Assembly: GCA_013817555.1 (NCBI GenBank)
Contig: JACDCN010000030.1
Span: forward strand, 1-13,027
Length of the DNA: 13,027 nt
Reading direction: 5' to 3'
From: Actinomycetota bacterium
Lineage (GTDB): Bacteria > Actinomycetota > Thermoleophilia > Gaiellales > Gaiellaceae
Shown here one piece after another: positions 6,734 to 13,027 of this stretch. The notes below the pieces were generated by a model. It made no database searches. It worked only from the letters and a program-made list of their open reading frames with translations, and was not told the origin of the DNA. A program made the position numbers and the translations under genes. Each line of letters starts with the position of its first letter. The stretch's first letter is position 1.

Positions 6734-6762
6734 TCCCGGGTGGTTCCGCGACACTTCGCCGG

Positions 6763-7779
6763 ATGATCCAGCCAGCGATCGCGAGGCTGCTCGACGGACG
6801 AGATCTAGCTCGTGAAGAGGCTCGTTCCGTGATGGACGAGATCATGCGCGGCGAGGCGACGCCCGCGCAGATCGGCGGCTTTCTCGTCGCGCTGCGGGCG
6901 AAGGGCGAGACGGTGGTTGAGATCGCCGGCTGCGTGGAGGCGATGCGCGATCATGTTCTGCCGGTGCGGCCGGAGAGGACCGACCTCGTGGACACGGCCG
7001 GCACGGGCGGAGACGGAGCGCGGACGCTCAACATCTCGACGGCTGCCGGAATCGTGGCCGCGGCCGCCGGTGCCGCCGTCGCGAAGCACGGCAACCGGGC
7101 CGTCTCGTCGGCCTCGGGGTCGGCGGACGTGATCGAAGCGCTCGGCTTCCGGCTCGAGCTCCCGCCCGAGCGCATCGCTCGCTCGATCGATCTGTACGGA
7201 TTCGGGTTCATGTTCGCGCCTGTGCATCATCCGGCCATGCGACACGCAGCACCCGTTCGGCGCGAGCTCGGCACGCGAACCGTCTTCAATCTCATCGGCC
7301 CGTTGACGAACCCCGCAGGCGCCCGCGCTCAGGTCATGGGCGTGTACTCAGCCGGGGTCGCTCACACCGTGGCCGAGGTGCTCGCGCTGCTCGGCACGAC
7401 CAGGGCATTCGTCGTGCACGGCGCTGACGGAGTCGATGAGTTCTCGCCTGCGGGACCGAATCTCGTCTACGAGGTGGCCGGTGAAAACGTGCGCGAGCGA
7501 ACGGTTGATCCGGTCGAACTTGGAATCGAACGCTGCCAACCCGATGAGCTCCGCGGGGGCGATCCGGCGGAGAACGCCGAGGCGATCAGGCGTGTTCTCG
7601 CCGGAGAGAGCGGCGCGCGTCGAGACGCAATTCTCTTGAACGCCGCGGCCACGGTCGCCGCGGCCGGACTCGCCGACGACCTGCGCGATGGCCTCGAGCT
7701 CGCTCGAGAAGCGGTTGACTCGGGTGTCGCAGCAGAGCGACTCGAGCAGTTGGCGGCATTCTCGCGGGAAGACTTCTGA
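6763..7779 (+). CDS. trpD: Anthranilate phosphoribosyltransferase
   Basis: TrpD transfers phosphoribosyl from PRPP to anthranilate, the second committed step of tryptophan synthesis. The 338-aa product has the normal length. Motifs seen are GTGGD (80-84, PRPP loop), NISTAAG (90-96), KHGNRAVSSASGSADVIEALG (108-128), HHPAMRHAAPVRRELGTRTVFNLIGPLTNP as consecutive family blocks (155-184), and DGVDE (222-226) with the Mg-binding Asp-Glu. ATG 6763 gives the standard N-terminus; longer in-frame extensions run through cdsA in another frame and are not credible. There is no evident ribosome binding site. The 29-bp gap after cdsA leaves no room for a trp attenuator. The stop overlaps the next start by one base (TGATG). 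Confidence 0.96.
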   Translation: MIQPAIARLLDGRDLAREEARSVMDEIMRGEATPAQIGGFLVALRAKGETVVEIAGCVEAMRDHVLPVRPERTDLVDTAGTGGDGARTLNISTAAGIVAAAAGAAVAKHGNRAVSSASGSADVIEALGFRLELPPERIARSIDLYGFGFMFAPVHHPAMRHAAPVRRELGTRTVFNLIGPLTNPAGARAQVMGVYSAGVAHTVAEVLALLGTTRAFVVHGADGVDEFSPAGPNLVYEVAGENVRERTVDPVELGIERCQPDELRGGDPAENAEAIRRVLAGESGARRDAILLNAAATVAAAGLADDLRDGLELAREAVDSGVAAERLEQLAAFSREDF

Positions 7780-8936
7780 TGGGCCGCTTTCGCGACGCTC
7801 TCTCGGGTTCGGGGCTGCGGGGCATCGCCGAGGTGAAGCGCAGGTCCCCGTCAGCAGGTGAGCTCCGCGCGGATGCCGACCCGGCGATTCTCGCCGCGGC
7901 GTACGAGCGAGCGGGTGCGGCCGCTGTCTCGATCCTCGTCGACGCGCGATTCGACGGCTCGTGGGACGACGTTCGTGCCGCCCGGTCGACCGCGAGTTTG
8001 CCGTTGCTCGCGAAGGGGTTCTTCTCGACCGACGACGATCTGCGCCGCGCTCGTGACTCCGGCGCCGACGCCGCTCTGCTCATCCTCCGGGATCTCGACG
8101 ACGAGACCGCGCGGCGGCTGCTCGGCGTCGCGACCGAGCTCGGGCTCGACACGCTCGTCGAGGCACACGACTCCGAGGAACTGACCCGGGCCACCTATCT
8201 GGACGCGCCCGTGATCGGGATCAACGCCCGCGACCTCGCGACGTTCGCCATCGACAGCCAGGCTCAGCTCGGACTGGTGGCCTCGGCGCCCCGTGACCGC
8301 ATCGTTGTCGCCGAAAGCGGAATCGAATCGCGGGCGCAGGGCGCCGCTGCCGAGCTCGCGGGCGCGAACGCGATCCTGGTCGGCTCGGCGCTGATGCGTG
8401 CGTCCGACCCCGCGCAGAAGCTCGCCGAGGTTCTCTCGCGTCCGCTCGTGAAGGTGTGCGGACTCACTCGAGCCGAAGACGTCGCGGCTGCCGCCGAGGC
8501 CGGCGCAGACATGGCTGGATTTGTGCTGGCCGAAGGAAGCCCCCGGCGTGCGCAGGGTGTGCTCTCCGTCCCCGAGACGATGCTCGCTGTCGCGGTGGAG
8601 GTCGGCGAGTCCAGCGGGGCCGCAGCGGATCTCGTTCAGCTCTATCCACGCGAAGAGGGAAAGGTGCGCGGTCGCGACGCGGTGCTCCTTCGCGAGGGCA
8701 ACGAGGTGGCTAAGGTGCTCGACCTCCCCTGGGAGGAGTCCGACCCCGCGCACCTCGAGCGAGCTCGCGCTGCGAAAGGCCGGGTCATGCTGGCGGGCGG
8801 ACTCGGGCCCGACAATGTTCGCGCAGCGATCGACGCGGTGCGACCCTGGGCCGTGGACGCGAGCTCGGCCCTCGAGTCTGCGCCTGGCGTCAAGGATCAC
8901 GACCTCATCCGCGGCTATGTGATGGCGGCACGATGA
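7779..8936 (+). CDS. trpCF: Fused indole-3-glycerol-phosphate synthase / phosphoribosylanthranilate isomerase
   Basis: One 385-aa chain carries two steps of tryptophan synthesis. TrpC (about 1-220) has EVKRRSPS with E18 and K20, LLAKGFF with K79, LVEAHD with E128, INARDL with N149 and AESGI with E179-S180; these correspond to the known catalytic residues of IGPS. TrpF (about 222-385) starts with VKVCGLT (C227), followed by GFVLAEGSPR, VQLYP (usually VQLHG), LAGGLGPDNV and VDASSALE with the general-acid D360. Both halves are short: only 17 residues precede the first catalytic Glu, and TrpF is about 165 aa against about 200. A stop at 7716-7718 rules out a longer N-terminus. The N-terminal helical region of ordinary TrpC is therefore missing. 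The stop overlaps trpB in ATGA. Confidence 0.93.
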   Translation: MGRFRDALSGSGLRGIAEVKRRSPSAGELRADADPAILAAAYERAGAAAVSILVDARFDGSWDDVRAARSTASLPLLAKGFFSTDDDLRRARDSGADAALLILRDLDDETARRLLGVATELGLDTLVEAHDSEELTRATYLDAPVIGINARDLATFAIDSQAQLGLVASAPRDRIVVAESGIESRAQGAAAELAGANAILVGSALMRASDPAQKLAEVLSRPLVKVCGLTRAEDVAAAAEAGADMAGFVLAEGSPRRAQGVLSVPETMLAVAVEVGESSGAAADLVQLYPREEGKVRGRDAVLLREGNEVAKVLDLPWEESDPAHLERARAAKGRVMLAGGLGPDNVRAAIDAVRPWAVDASSALESAPGVKDHDLIRGYVMAAR

Positions 8937-10063
8937 ACGCGCCCGCAAGCCCCGGGCTCTACGGCGACTACGGGGGACGGTACGTCCCAGAGACGCTGAT
9001 CCCGGCGCTGGACGAGCTGTCGCGCGGCTGGGACGAAGCCTCGGCCGACGCGACCTTCCGCGCCGAGCTCGACGAGCTGCTCGAGCGCTTCGCGGGCAGA
9101 CCGACTCCGCTGTACGAGGCGGCTCGCTTCGCGCCGGCGGGGAAGCGGATCCTGCTCAAGCGCGAGGATCTCCTGCACACGGGGGCGCACAAGATCAACA
9201 ACGCGGTGGGCCAGGCGCTCCTCGCCGTCCGGCTCGGCAAGCGCCGGATCGTCGCGGAGACCGGGGCTGGGCAGCATGGCGTGGCGGCGGCAACCGTTTG
9301 CGCTCGATTCGGCCTCGAGTGCGTCGTCCACATGGGCTCCGAGGACATGCGGCGCCAGCACCCGAACGTCGAGCGCATGGGCTTGCTCGGCGCCGAGGTG
9401 CGGCCGGTGGAGTTCGGCACGCGCACGCTGAAGGAGGCCACGAGCGAGGCGATTCGCGACTGGATCACGAACGTCGACACGACGTACTACCTGATCGGCT
9501 CGTGCGTGGGACCCCATCCATATCCGGCAATCGTGCGCGAGCTGCAGGCCGTGATCGGACGTGAGGCTCGCGCGCAGGTGCTCGAGCAGATCGGGCAACT
9601 ACCCGATGCGGTTGTCGCCTGCGTCGGCGGGGGCTCCAACGCGATCGGCTTGTTCGCCGGGTTCATCGCGGACAAAGACGTGCGGCTCGTCGGCGTCGAG
9701 GCCGAGGGCGCCGCAAGCCTGTCGGCGGGTCGCTCTAGCGTGCTGCACGGCTCCCGTTCGTCGGTGCTGGCCGACGAAGACGGGCAGGTGCTCGACGCGC
9801 ACTCGATCTCCGCGGGGCTCGACTACCCGGGCGTCGGGCCCGAGCACGCGCATCTCCGGGACTCCGGCCGAGCGGAGTACATGACAGCCTCGGACGCGGA
9901 GGCGGTCGCCGCCTTCCACCAGCTCGCGTCGCTGGAGGGAATCCTCCCTGCGCTGGAGCCCGCGCACGCGCTCGCCCGAGCGCTCGATCTCGACGCCGAG
10001 ACCATCCTTGTCGGCCTGTCGGGGCGTGGCGACAAGGACCTCGCCGAGGTGCTCTCCCACTGA
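8933..10063 (+). CDS. trpB: Tryptophan synthase beta chain
   Basis: TrpB condenses indole with serine using pyridoxal phosphate, in an alpha2-beta2 complex with TrpA. The 376-aa product has GDYGGRYVPETL near the N-terminus, LLKREDLLHTGAHKINN (74-90) with the PLP lysine K87, ETGAGQHG (109-116) with catalytic E109, IGSCVGPHPYP (usually GS-x-x-GPHPYP), the phosphate-binding GGGSNAIG, and a GLDYPGVGPEHAHL segment. It is the catabolite-independent trpB1 type by motif content rather than trpB2, judging by the HTGAHKIN context and length. It starts in a 4-nt ATGA overlap with trpCF and ends in what appears to be a CTGA overlap with trpA, consistent with coupled synthesis of partner subunits. Confidence 0.96.
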   Translation: MNAPASPGLYGDYGGRYVPETLIPALDELSRGWDEASADATFRAELDELLERFAGRPTPLYEAARFAPAGKRILLKREDLLHTGAHKINNAVGQALLAVRLGKRRIVAETGAGQHGVAAATVCARFGLECVVHMGSEDMRRQHPNVERMGLLGAEVRPVEFGTRTLKEATSEAIRDWITNVDTTYYLIGSCVGPHPYPAIVRELQAVIGREARAQVLEQIGQLPDAVVACVGGGSNAIGLFAGFIADKDVRLVGVEAEGAASLSAGRSSVLHGSRSSVLADEDGQVLDAHSISAGLDYPGVGPEHAHLRDSGRAEYMTASDAEAVAAFHQLASLEGILPALEPAHALARALDLDAETILVGLSGRGDKDLAEVLSH

Positions 10064-10755
10064 CCAAGACGCTCGTCATCTATCTGATGGCGGGTCCGGA
10101 GACCCCCGAGCTCGCCGCCGCTGCGGTCGCAGGAGGCGCTGACATCGTCGAGCTGGGGTTTCCGTTCTCGGATCCGCTCGCGGACGGACCGACGATCCGC
10201 CTGGCCGCGGAACGGGCGCTCGCTCAGGGCATGCGCACCGCGGCCTGTCTCGACTGCCTGAGGAGAACGCGCGAGCGAGTAGACGTCCCGTTGGTGCCGA
10301 TGACGTATGCGGCGCTGCTCGAGACATACGGCTGGGAGCGGTTCGCAGGGGACGCGGAGCTCGCCGGCGCGACCTCGCTGATCGTCGCCGATCTCCCCGT
10401 CGATCTTCGGCCGGAGCTTCGCCGCGTGCAACTCGTCGCGCCGACTTCGAGTGACGAGCGCATCAGGCTCGCCGCGGAGCAAACGGACGGCTGGCTCTAC
10501 CTCGTCACGCTAACGGGAACTACAGGCGCGCGCAGCGAGCTGTCGCCCGAGCTCGCACCGCTCGTCGAGCGCACCCGGCGACTGACCAAAGCGCCTCTCC
10601 ATGCTGGCTTCGGCATCTCCACGCCCGCTTACGCAGCCGCGGCTGCCGAGCTCGCCGACGGGATCGTCGTGGGCTCGGCGGCACTGGCCGCTGCCGAGGA
10701 AGGCGCCTCGGGGTTGGAACGCTTCGTCGCCTCGCTCCGGGCCGCGATCAACTGA
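10060..10755 (+). CDS. trpA: Tryptophan synthase alpha chain, compact, probable CTG start
   Basis: TrpA cleaves indole-3-glycerol phosphate and passes indole to TrpB. From CTG 10060 the product is 231 aa, shorter than the usual 250-270. VELGFPFSDPLADGPTI (30-46) holds the catalytic E31 and D42, with the same spacing as E49 and D60 in Salmonella; MTYAALLETYG, ADLPVD, VTLTGTTGAR and HAGFGIS follow. The first ATG, 10087, would start inside the first beta strand (KTLVIYLMAG) and remove most of it. No ATG, GTG or TTG lies in frame between the trpB end and 10087. CTG 10060 overlaps the trpB stop as CTGA, with GAGG 10 nt upstream. Function is secure; the start is inference. The 3' end overlaps the convergent hydrolase gene by 8 bp. 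Confidence 0.93.
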   Translation: MTKTLVIYLMAGPETPELAAAAVAGGADIVELGFPFSDPLADGPTIRLAAERALAQGMRTAACLDCLRRTRERVDVPLVPMTYAALLETYGWERFAGDAELAGATSLIVADLPVDLRPELRRVQLVAPTSSDERIRLAAEQTDGWLYLVTLTGTTGARSELSPELAPLVERTRRLTKAPLHAGFGISTPAYAAAAAELADGIVVGSAALAAAEEGASGLERFVASLRAAIN

Positions 10756-11500
10756 GCTGCTCGACGAGCCAGTCACGGCTGATCCGCCATGCGTCCGTCG
10801 AGGCGTCGATGTGCTCGAAGTGCCCGGTACGCGGCAGCACTCGTAGCTCGCACGGATCGCCGAGCGCCTCCGCGGCCACGGCATAGGACTCGGAGATAAG
10901 CATGGAGACGGTCTCGTCCTGATCGCCGTGGAGCACCAGCTGCTCGACTCCGAGCGGCAGGCGCTCACGGGGCGACGCGAGTGCGTAGCGCTCCGGCTGC
11001 TCCTCGGGAGATCCACCGATGAGCGCGAGTGTCGGCTCGTTCGAGGGCGACGTGACAGCGGCGAGACGCAGGTCGGCGACACCTGCCTGCGACACGACGG
11101 CGCGGGGAACAACCCGCGGCGCAGCCCCGGGCGCGTCACCCGAGAGCGTCGTGCGCGCAGCCGCCCAGAGCGCCAGGTGACCTCCGGCGCTGTGGCCGAC
11201 CGCCGCGACCCGCTCGAGATCGAGCGATGCCTCGAGCTCGGAGAGCAGATCGACTCCTGAAGCGACGTCGTCGAAGGTCTCCGGCCAACCCCCGCCGTTA
11301 CCCATCCGTCGATACTCGAGATTCCACGCAGCGACGCCACGGCCGGCCAAATCTTCGCAGAGTCCCGTCATCAGCGACCGGTCGTAGCGGGCCTTCCAGT
11401 AGCCGCCGTGAATGACCACAACGACGGGGTGCGGCCTCCCCTGCCCGTCCGGGAGAAAGAGCTCCCCGAGCTGGTTTGCATCGTCCCCGTATCGATGCAG
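10748..11500 (-). CDS. Alpha/beta hydrolase with HGGYW motif (kynurenine formamidase-like or general esterase), probable CTG start
   Basis: A serine hydrolase of the alpha/beta fold. Numbering from the CTG whose first base is 11500 (complement), it has VVVVIHGGYW (26-35, oxyanion-hole motif), GHSAGG (102-107) with nucleophile S104, HGDQDETV with probable acid D195, and GHFEH with H227; total 250 aa. The HGGxW motif is typical of kynurenine formamidases and related carboxylesterases, so formylkynurenine hydrolysis is one candidate activity; the substrate is unproven. The first usable standard start, GTG at 11419, lies within the VVVV strand. The frame stays open upstream and encodes RYGDDANQLGELFLPDG, which fits the family, but contains no ATG, GTG or TTG; CTG 11500 is the best candidate, without a visible ribosome binding site. 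It lies opposite to its neighbours and diverges from dxr. Confidence 0.87.
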   Translation of the reverse strand: MHRYGDDANQLGELFLPDGQGRPHPVVVVIHGGYWKARYDRSLMTGLCEDLAGRGVAAWNLEYRRMGNGGGWPETFDDVASGVDLLSELEASLDLERVAAVGHSAGGHLALWAAARTTLSGDAPGAAPRVVPRAVVSQAGVADLRLAAVTSPSNEPTLALIGGSPEEQPERYALASPRERLPLGVEQLVLHGDQDETVSMLISESYAVAAEALGDPCELRVLPRTGHFEHIDASTDAWRISRDWLVEQLS

Positions 11501-11547
11501 CGAGCGGACGATGACGCAGCGTAGCGCTTTCTGAACACGCCGACGGT

Positions 11548-11553
11548 TAGCCT
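11548..11553 (+). promoter_or_regulatory. Candidate -10 box for a leaderless dxr transcript
   Basis: TAGCCT matches TANNNT and ends 6 nt before the GTG at 11560, the spacing expected if transcription starts at or next to the start codon. There is no Shine-Dalgarno sequence before this GTG, which agrees with leaderless translation, common in actinobacteria. No clear -35 element is visible. The 59-bp gap (11501-11559) to the divergent hydrolase must hold both promoters. Confidence 0.35.
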
Positions 11554-11559
11554 GCGCAA

Positions 11560-12654
11560 GTGCTCGTGGCCACCGACGTCAGGCGGATTGCGCTGCTCGG
11601 GGCCACCGGCTCGATCGGGCGGCAGGCGCTCGAGATCGTCGACGCGCACTCGGATCTGGAGATCGTCGCTCTCACTTCGGGCTCGCAGCCACTGGACGAT
11701 CTCGCAGCGCGCTACCGCGTCGAGCACGTGCAGGTCGGCGGCGACGTCATACAACTGCTCGAAGCCTGCGAGCCCGATCTCGTCTTGAACGCGGTCGTCG
11801 GTTTCGCGGGAGTCGGAGCAACGCTCTGGGCGCTCGAGCGGGGAGTCACGCTCGCGCTCGCGAACAAGGAGAGCCTCGTCGCCGCCGGCGACCTCGCCCT
11901 CGCGGCCTGGAAGCGGGGCGGGGGGCTGCTGCTTCCGGTCGACAGCGAGCATTCCGCGGTGTTCCAGTGCCTCGAAGGCCGGCCCTCGGAGACGATCGAC
12001 TCGCTTGTGCTCACCGCCTCCGGCGGGCCATTCAGAAACCATTCGCTCTCCGATCTCGAATCAGTGAGCGTGGGGGAGGCTCTCGCGCATCCGACCTGGT
12101 CCATGGGGCCGAAGATCACGATCGACTCGGCCACGCTCGCGAACAAGGGTCTCGAGTTGATCGAGGCCCACTATCTTTTCGAGCTTCCCTACGAAAAGAT
12201 CGATGTCGTCGTGCACCCGACCTCCATCGTCCACAGCCTCGTCCGCTTCCGGGACGGCGCGGCGCTCGCGCATGTCGGTTACCCGGACATGCGGGTGCCG
12301 ATCTCCTATGCGCTGACGTATCCCGAGCGTCGTGCGACACCGGTGCCCACTCTCGATCTCACGGCTCCTCTTTTGCTCGAGTTCGAGCCGCCCGACCCCG
12401 AGCGCTTTCCGCTCCTGGCGCTCGCCCGCGAGGCCGGCGAGCGTGGCGGGACCTACCCGTGCGCGTTCAATGCCGCGAACGAGGTCGCCGTCGCTGCGTT
12501 CCTGGATCAACGGATCGCCTTTCTCGAGATCTCGCCGCTCGTGGAGGACGCGCTCGCTGATGCCGATGGAGGCGCTGTGAGCGATCTGCCCGAGCTCGTG
12601 GAGGCGGACGCCGCTGCGCGGCGCCTCGCTGAGAGAAGGTTGGCCCCAGCGTGA
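11560..12654 (+). CDS. dxr: 1-deoxy-D-xylulose 5-phosphate reductoisomerase
   Basis: Dxr makes 2-C-methyl-D-erythritol 4-phosphate with NADPH, the first committed step of the MEP isoprenoid pathway. The 364-aa product shows GATGSIG (14-20, NADPH binding), ANKESLV (101-107), DSEHSA (128-133) with metal ligands D128 and E130, LTASGGPFR (151-159), KITIDSATLANKGLE (185-199) with the third ligand E199, HPTSIVHS (219-226), PDMRVPI (242-248) and AFNAANEVA (302-310). The start is GTG 11560, or the in-frame GTG 11566; neither has a ribosome binding site, and the first fits a leaderless start. It feeds isoprenoid precursors to UppS, encoded in the same cluster. Its stop overlaps the next gene as GTGA. 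Confidence 0.96.
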   Translation: MLVATDVRRIALLGATGSIGRQALEIVDAHSDLEIVALTSGSQPLDDLAARYRVEHVQVGGDVIQLLEACEPDLVLNAVVGFAGVGATLWALERGVTLALANKESLVAAGDLALAAWKRGGGLLLPVDSEHSAVFQCLEGRPSETIDSLVLTASGGPFRNHSLSDLESVSVGEALAHPTWSMGPKITIDSATLANKGLELIEAHYLFELPYEKIDVVVHPTSIVHSLVRFRDGAALAHVGYPDMRVPISYALTYPERRATPVPTLDLTAPLLLEFEPPDPERFPLLALAREAGERGGTYPCAFNAANEVAVAAFLDQRIAFLEISPLVEDALADADGGAVSDLPELVEADAAARRLAERRLAPA

Positions 12655-13027
12655 GCATTGCGATCTCCATCGTCGGCCTCGGTCTCCTGATCCTCATCCA
12701 CGAGGCCGGGCACTTCTTCGCGTCGCTTGCGGTCGGGTTGCGCCCGCGGAAGTTCTACGTCGGTTTCCCGCCTGCGCTCGTGAAGATGAAGAGACGGGGA
12801 ATCGAGTACGGCATCGGGACGATCCCGCTCGGCGGCTTCGTGTCCATCCCCGGGATGCATCGCCCGGTGCCACACGATGCTGAGCGCCGCTTCGAGAGAG
12901 CTGTCGAGGAAGATCCCGGGCTCGCAGGTCCCGTCGATCGCGTCAAGCGAGCTCTCGTGGGCGACGATCTCCAGGCCTCGCTCGGCACGCTCGACGACCT
13001 CGAGCGGGAGTTGAACGCGCGCAAGCT
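12651..13027 (+). CDS. rseP: Site-2 (M50) membrane metalloprotease, RseP/Rip1-like, partial
   Basis: The frame is open to the window edge (125 codons seen), so only the N-terminal part is present. It begins with a hydrophobic helix carrying HEAGH (residues 17-21), the zinc-binding motif of M50 intramembrane proteases that cut anti-sigma factors or signal-peptide remnants. GLRPRKFYVGFPPAL and YGIGTIPLGGFVSIPGMH match the membrane-associated beta region of the family. From about residue 70 it enters a charged, predicted helical stretch (AERRFERAVEEDPG onward, still continuing at the edge) rather than going soon to the next membrane segment as in Rip1. The start is GTG in a GTGA overlap with dxr, the usual dxr-rseP order. 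Confidence 0.93.
   Translation, partial: MSIAISIVGLGLLILIHEAGHFFASLAVGLRPRKFYVGFPPALVKMKRRGIEYGIGTIPLGGFVSIPGMHRPVPHDAERRFERAVEEDPGLAGPVDRVKRALVGDDLQASLGTLDDLERELNARK

Noticed and set aside
5857..6762. Upstream extension of the trpD frame through cdsA
   Set aside because: It translates the cdsA region in the wrong frame into Arg/Pro-rich sequence; the conserved TrpD N-terminus begins at ATG 6763.
6734..6762. Possible trp attenuator or T-box before trpD
   Set aside because: Only 29 bp lie between cdsA and trpD, with no leader peptide, Trp codons or terminator hairpin.
11477..11499. Inverted repeat TGCATCG/CGATGCA, a possible operator near dxr
   Set aside because: The arms are only 7 bp, and they encode the conserved RYGDDAN start of the hydrolase, so chance within coding sequence is the simpler explanation.

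Overview
This is a GC-rich (about two thirds G+C), densely packed bacterial chromosome segment. It carries housekeeping genes almost entirely on the + strand, and neighbouring genes are often joined by 4-nt GTGA/ATGA overlaps. The gene content and order point to a high-GC, deep-branching actinobacterium, possibly of the Thermoleophilia type. The signs are a TraR/DksA-lspA-rluD block, an EF-Ts with an altered TDF motif, a charged insertion in the M50 site-2 protease, and leaderless-type spacing ahead of dxr. That placement is inference from remembered family features, not from a search. I see no CRISPR array, tRNA, rRNA, phage or insertion sequence.

Layout. (1) Positions 1-1929: the 3' tip of an unidentified gene, a TraR/DksA-type zinc-finger protein, lipoprotein signal peptidase (lspA) and an RluD-family pseudouridine synthase. 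A short region (1911-1952) holding two overlapping inverted repeats and the rpsB leader follows. (2) Positions 2084-6733: the conserved translation/envelope cluster rpsB-tsf-pyrH-frr-uppS-cdsA. It makes ribosomal protein S2, EF-Ts, UMP kinase, ribosome recycling factor, the polyprenyl-carrier synthase and CDP-diacylglycerol synthase. A pair of strong, similar hairpins separates uppS from cdsA. (3) Positions 6763-10755: a tryptophan block, trpD-trpC/F(fused)-trpB-trpA, which converts anthranilate to tryptophan; trpE and trpG are absent. (4) Positions 10748-11500, minus strand: an alpha/beta hydrolase with an HGGYW motif of the kind seen in kynurenine formamidase, converging on trpA with an 8-bp overlap. 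(5) Positions 11560-13027: dxr and the start of an M50 site-2 protease (rseP-like), which resume the conserved cluster.

The window therefore looks like the widespread rpsB-tsf-pyrH-frr-uppS-cdsA-dxr-rseP cluster with about 4.7 kb (trp genes plus one hydrolase) lodged between cdsA and dxr.

The most notable pattern is that three genes (uppS, trpA and the hydrolase) have no ATG, GTG or TTG where family conservation needs the start to be, but each has an in-frame CTG at the right place. For uppS it sits 8 nt after a perfect GGAGG; for trpA it forms a CTGA overlap with the trpB stop. If real, a caller limited to the three usual start codons would truncate all three proteins and remove their first beta strand. 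Apart from this and some compact tryptophan enzymes, the window is ordinary core genome; I found no convincing new multi-gene system.
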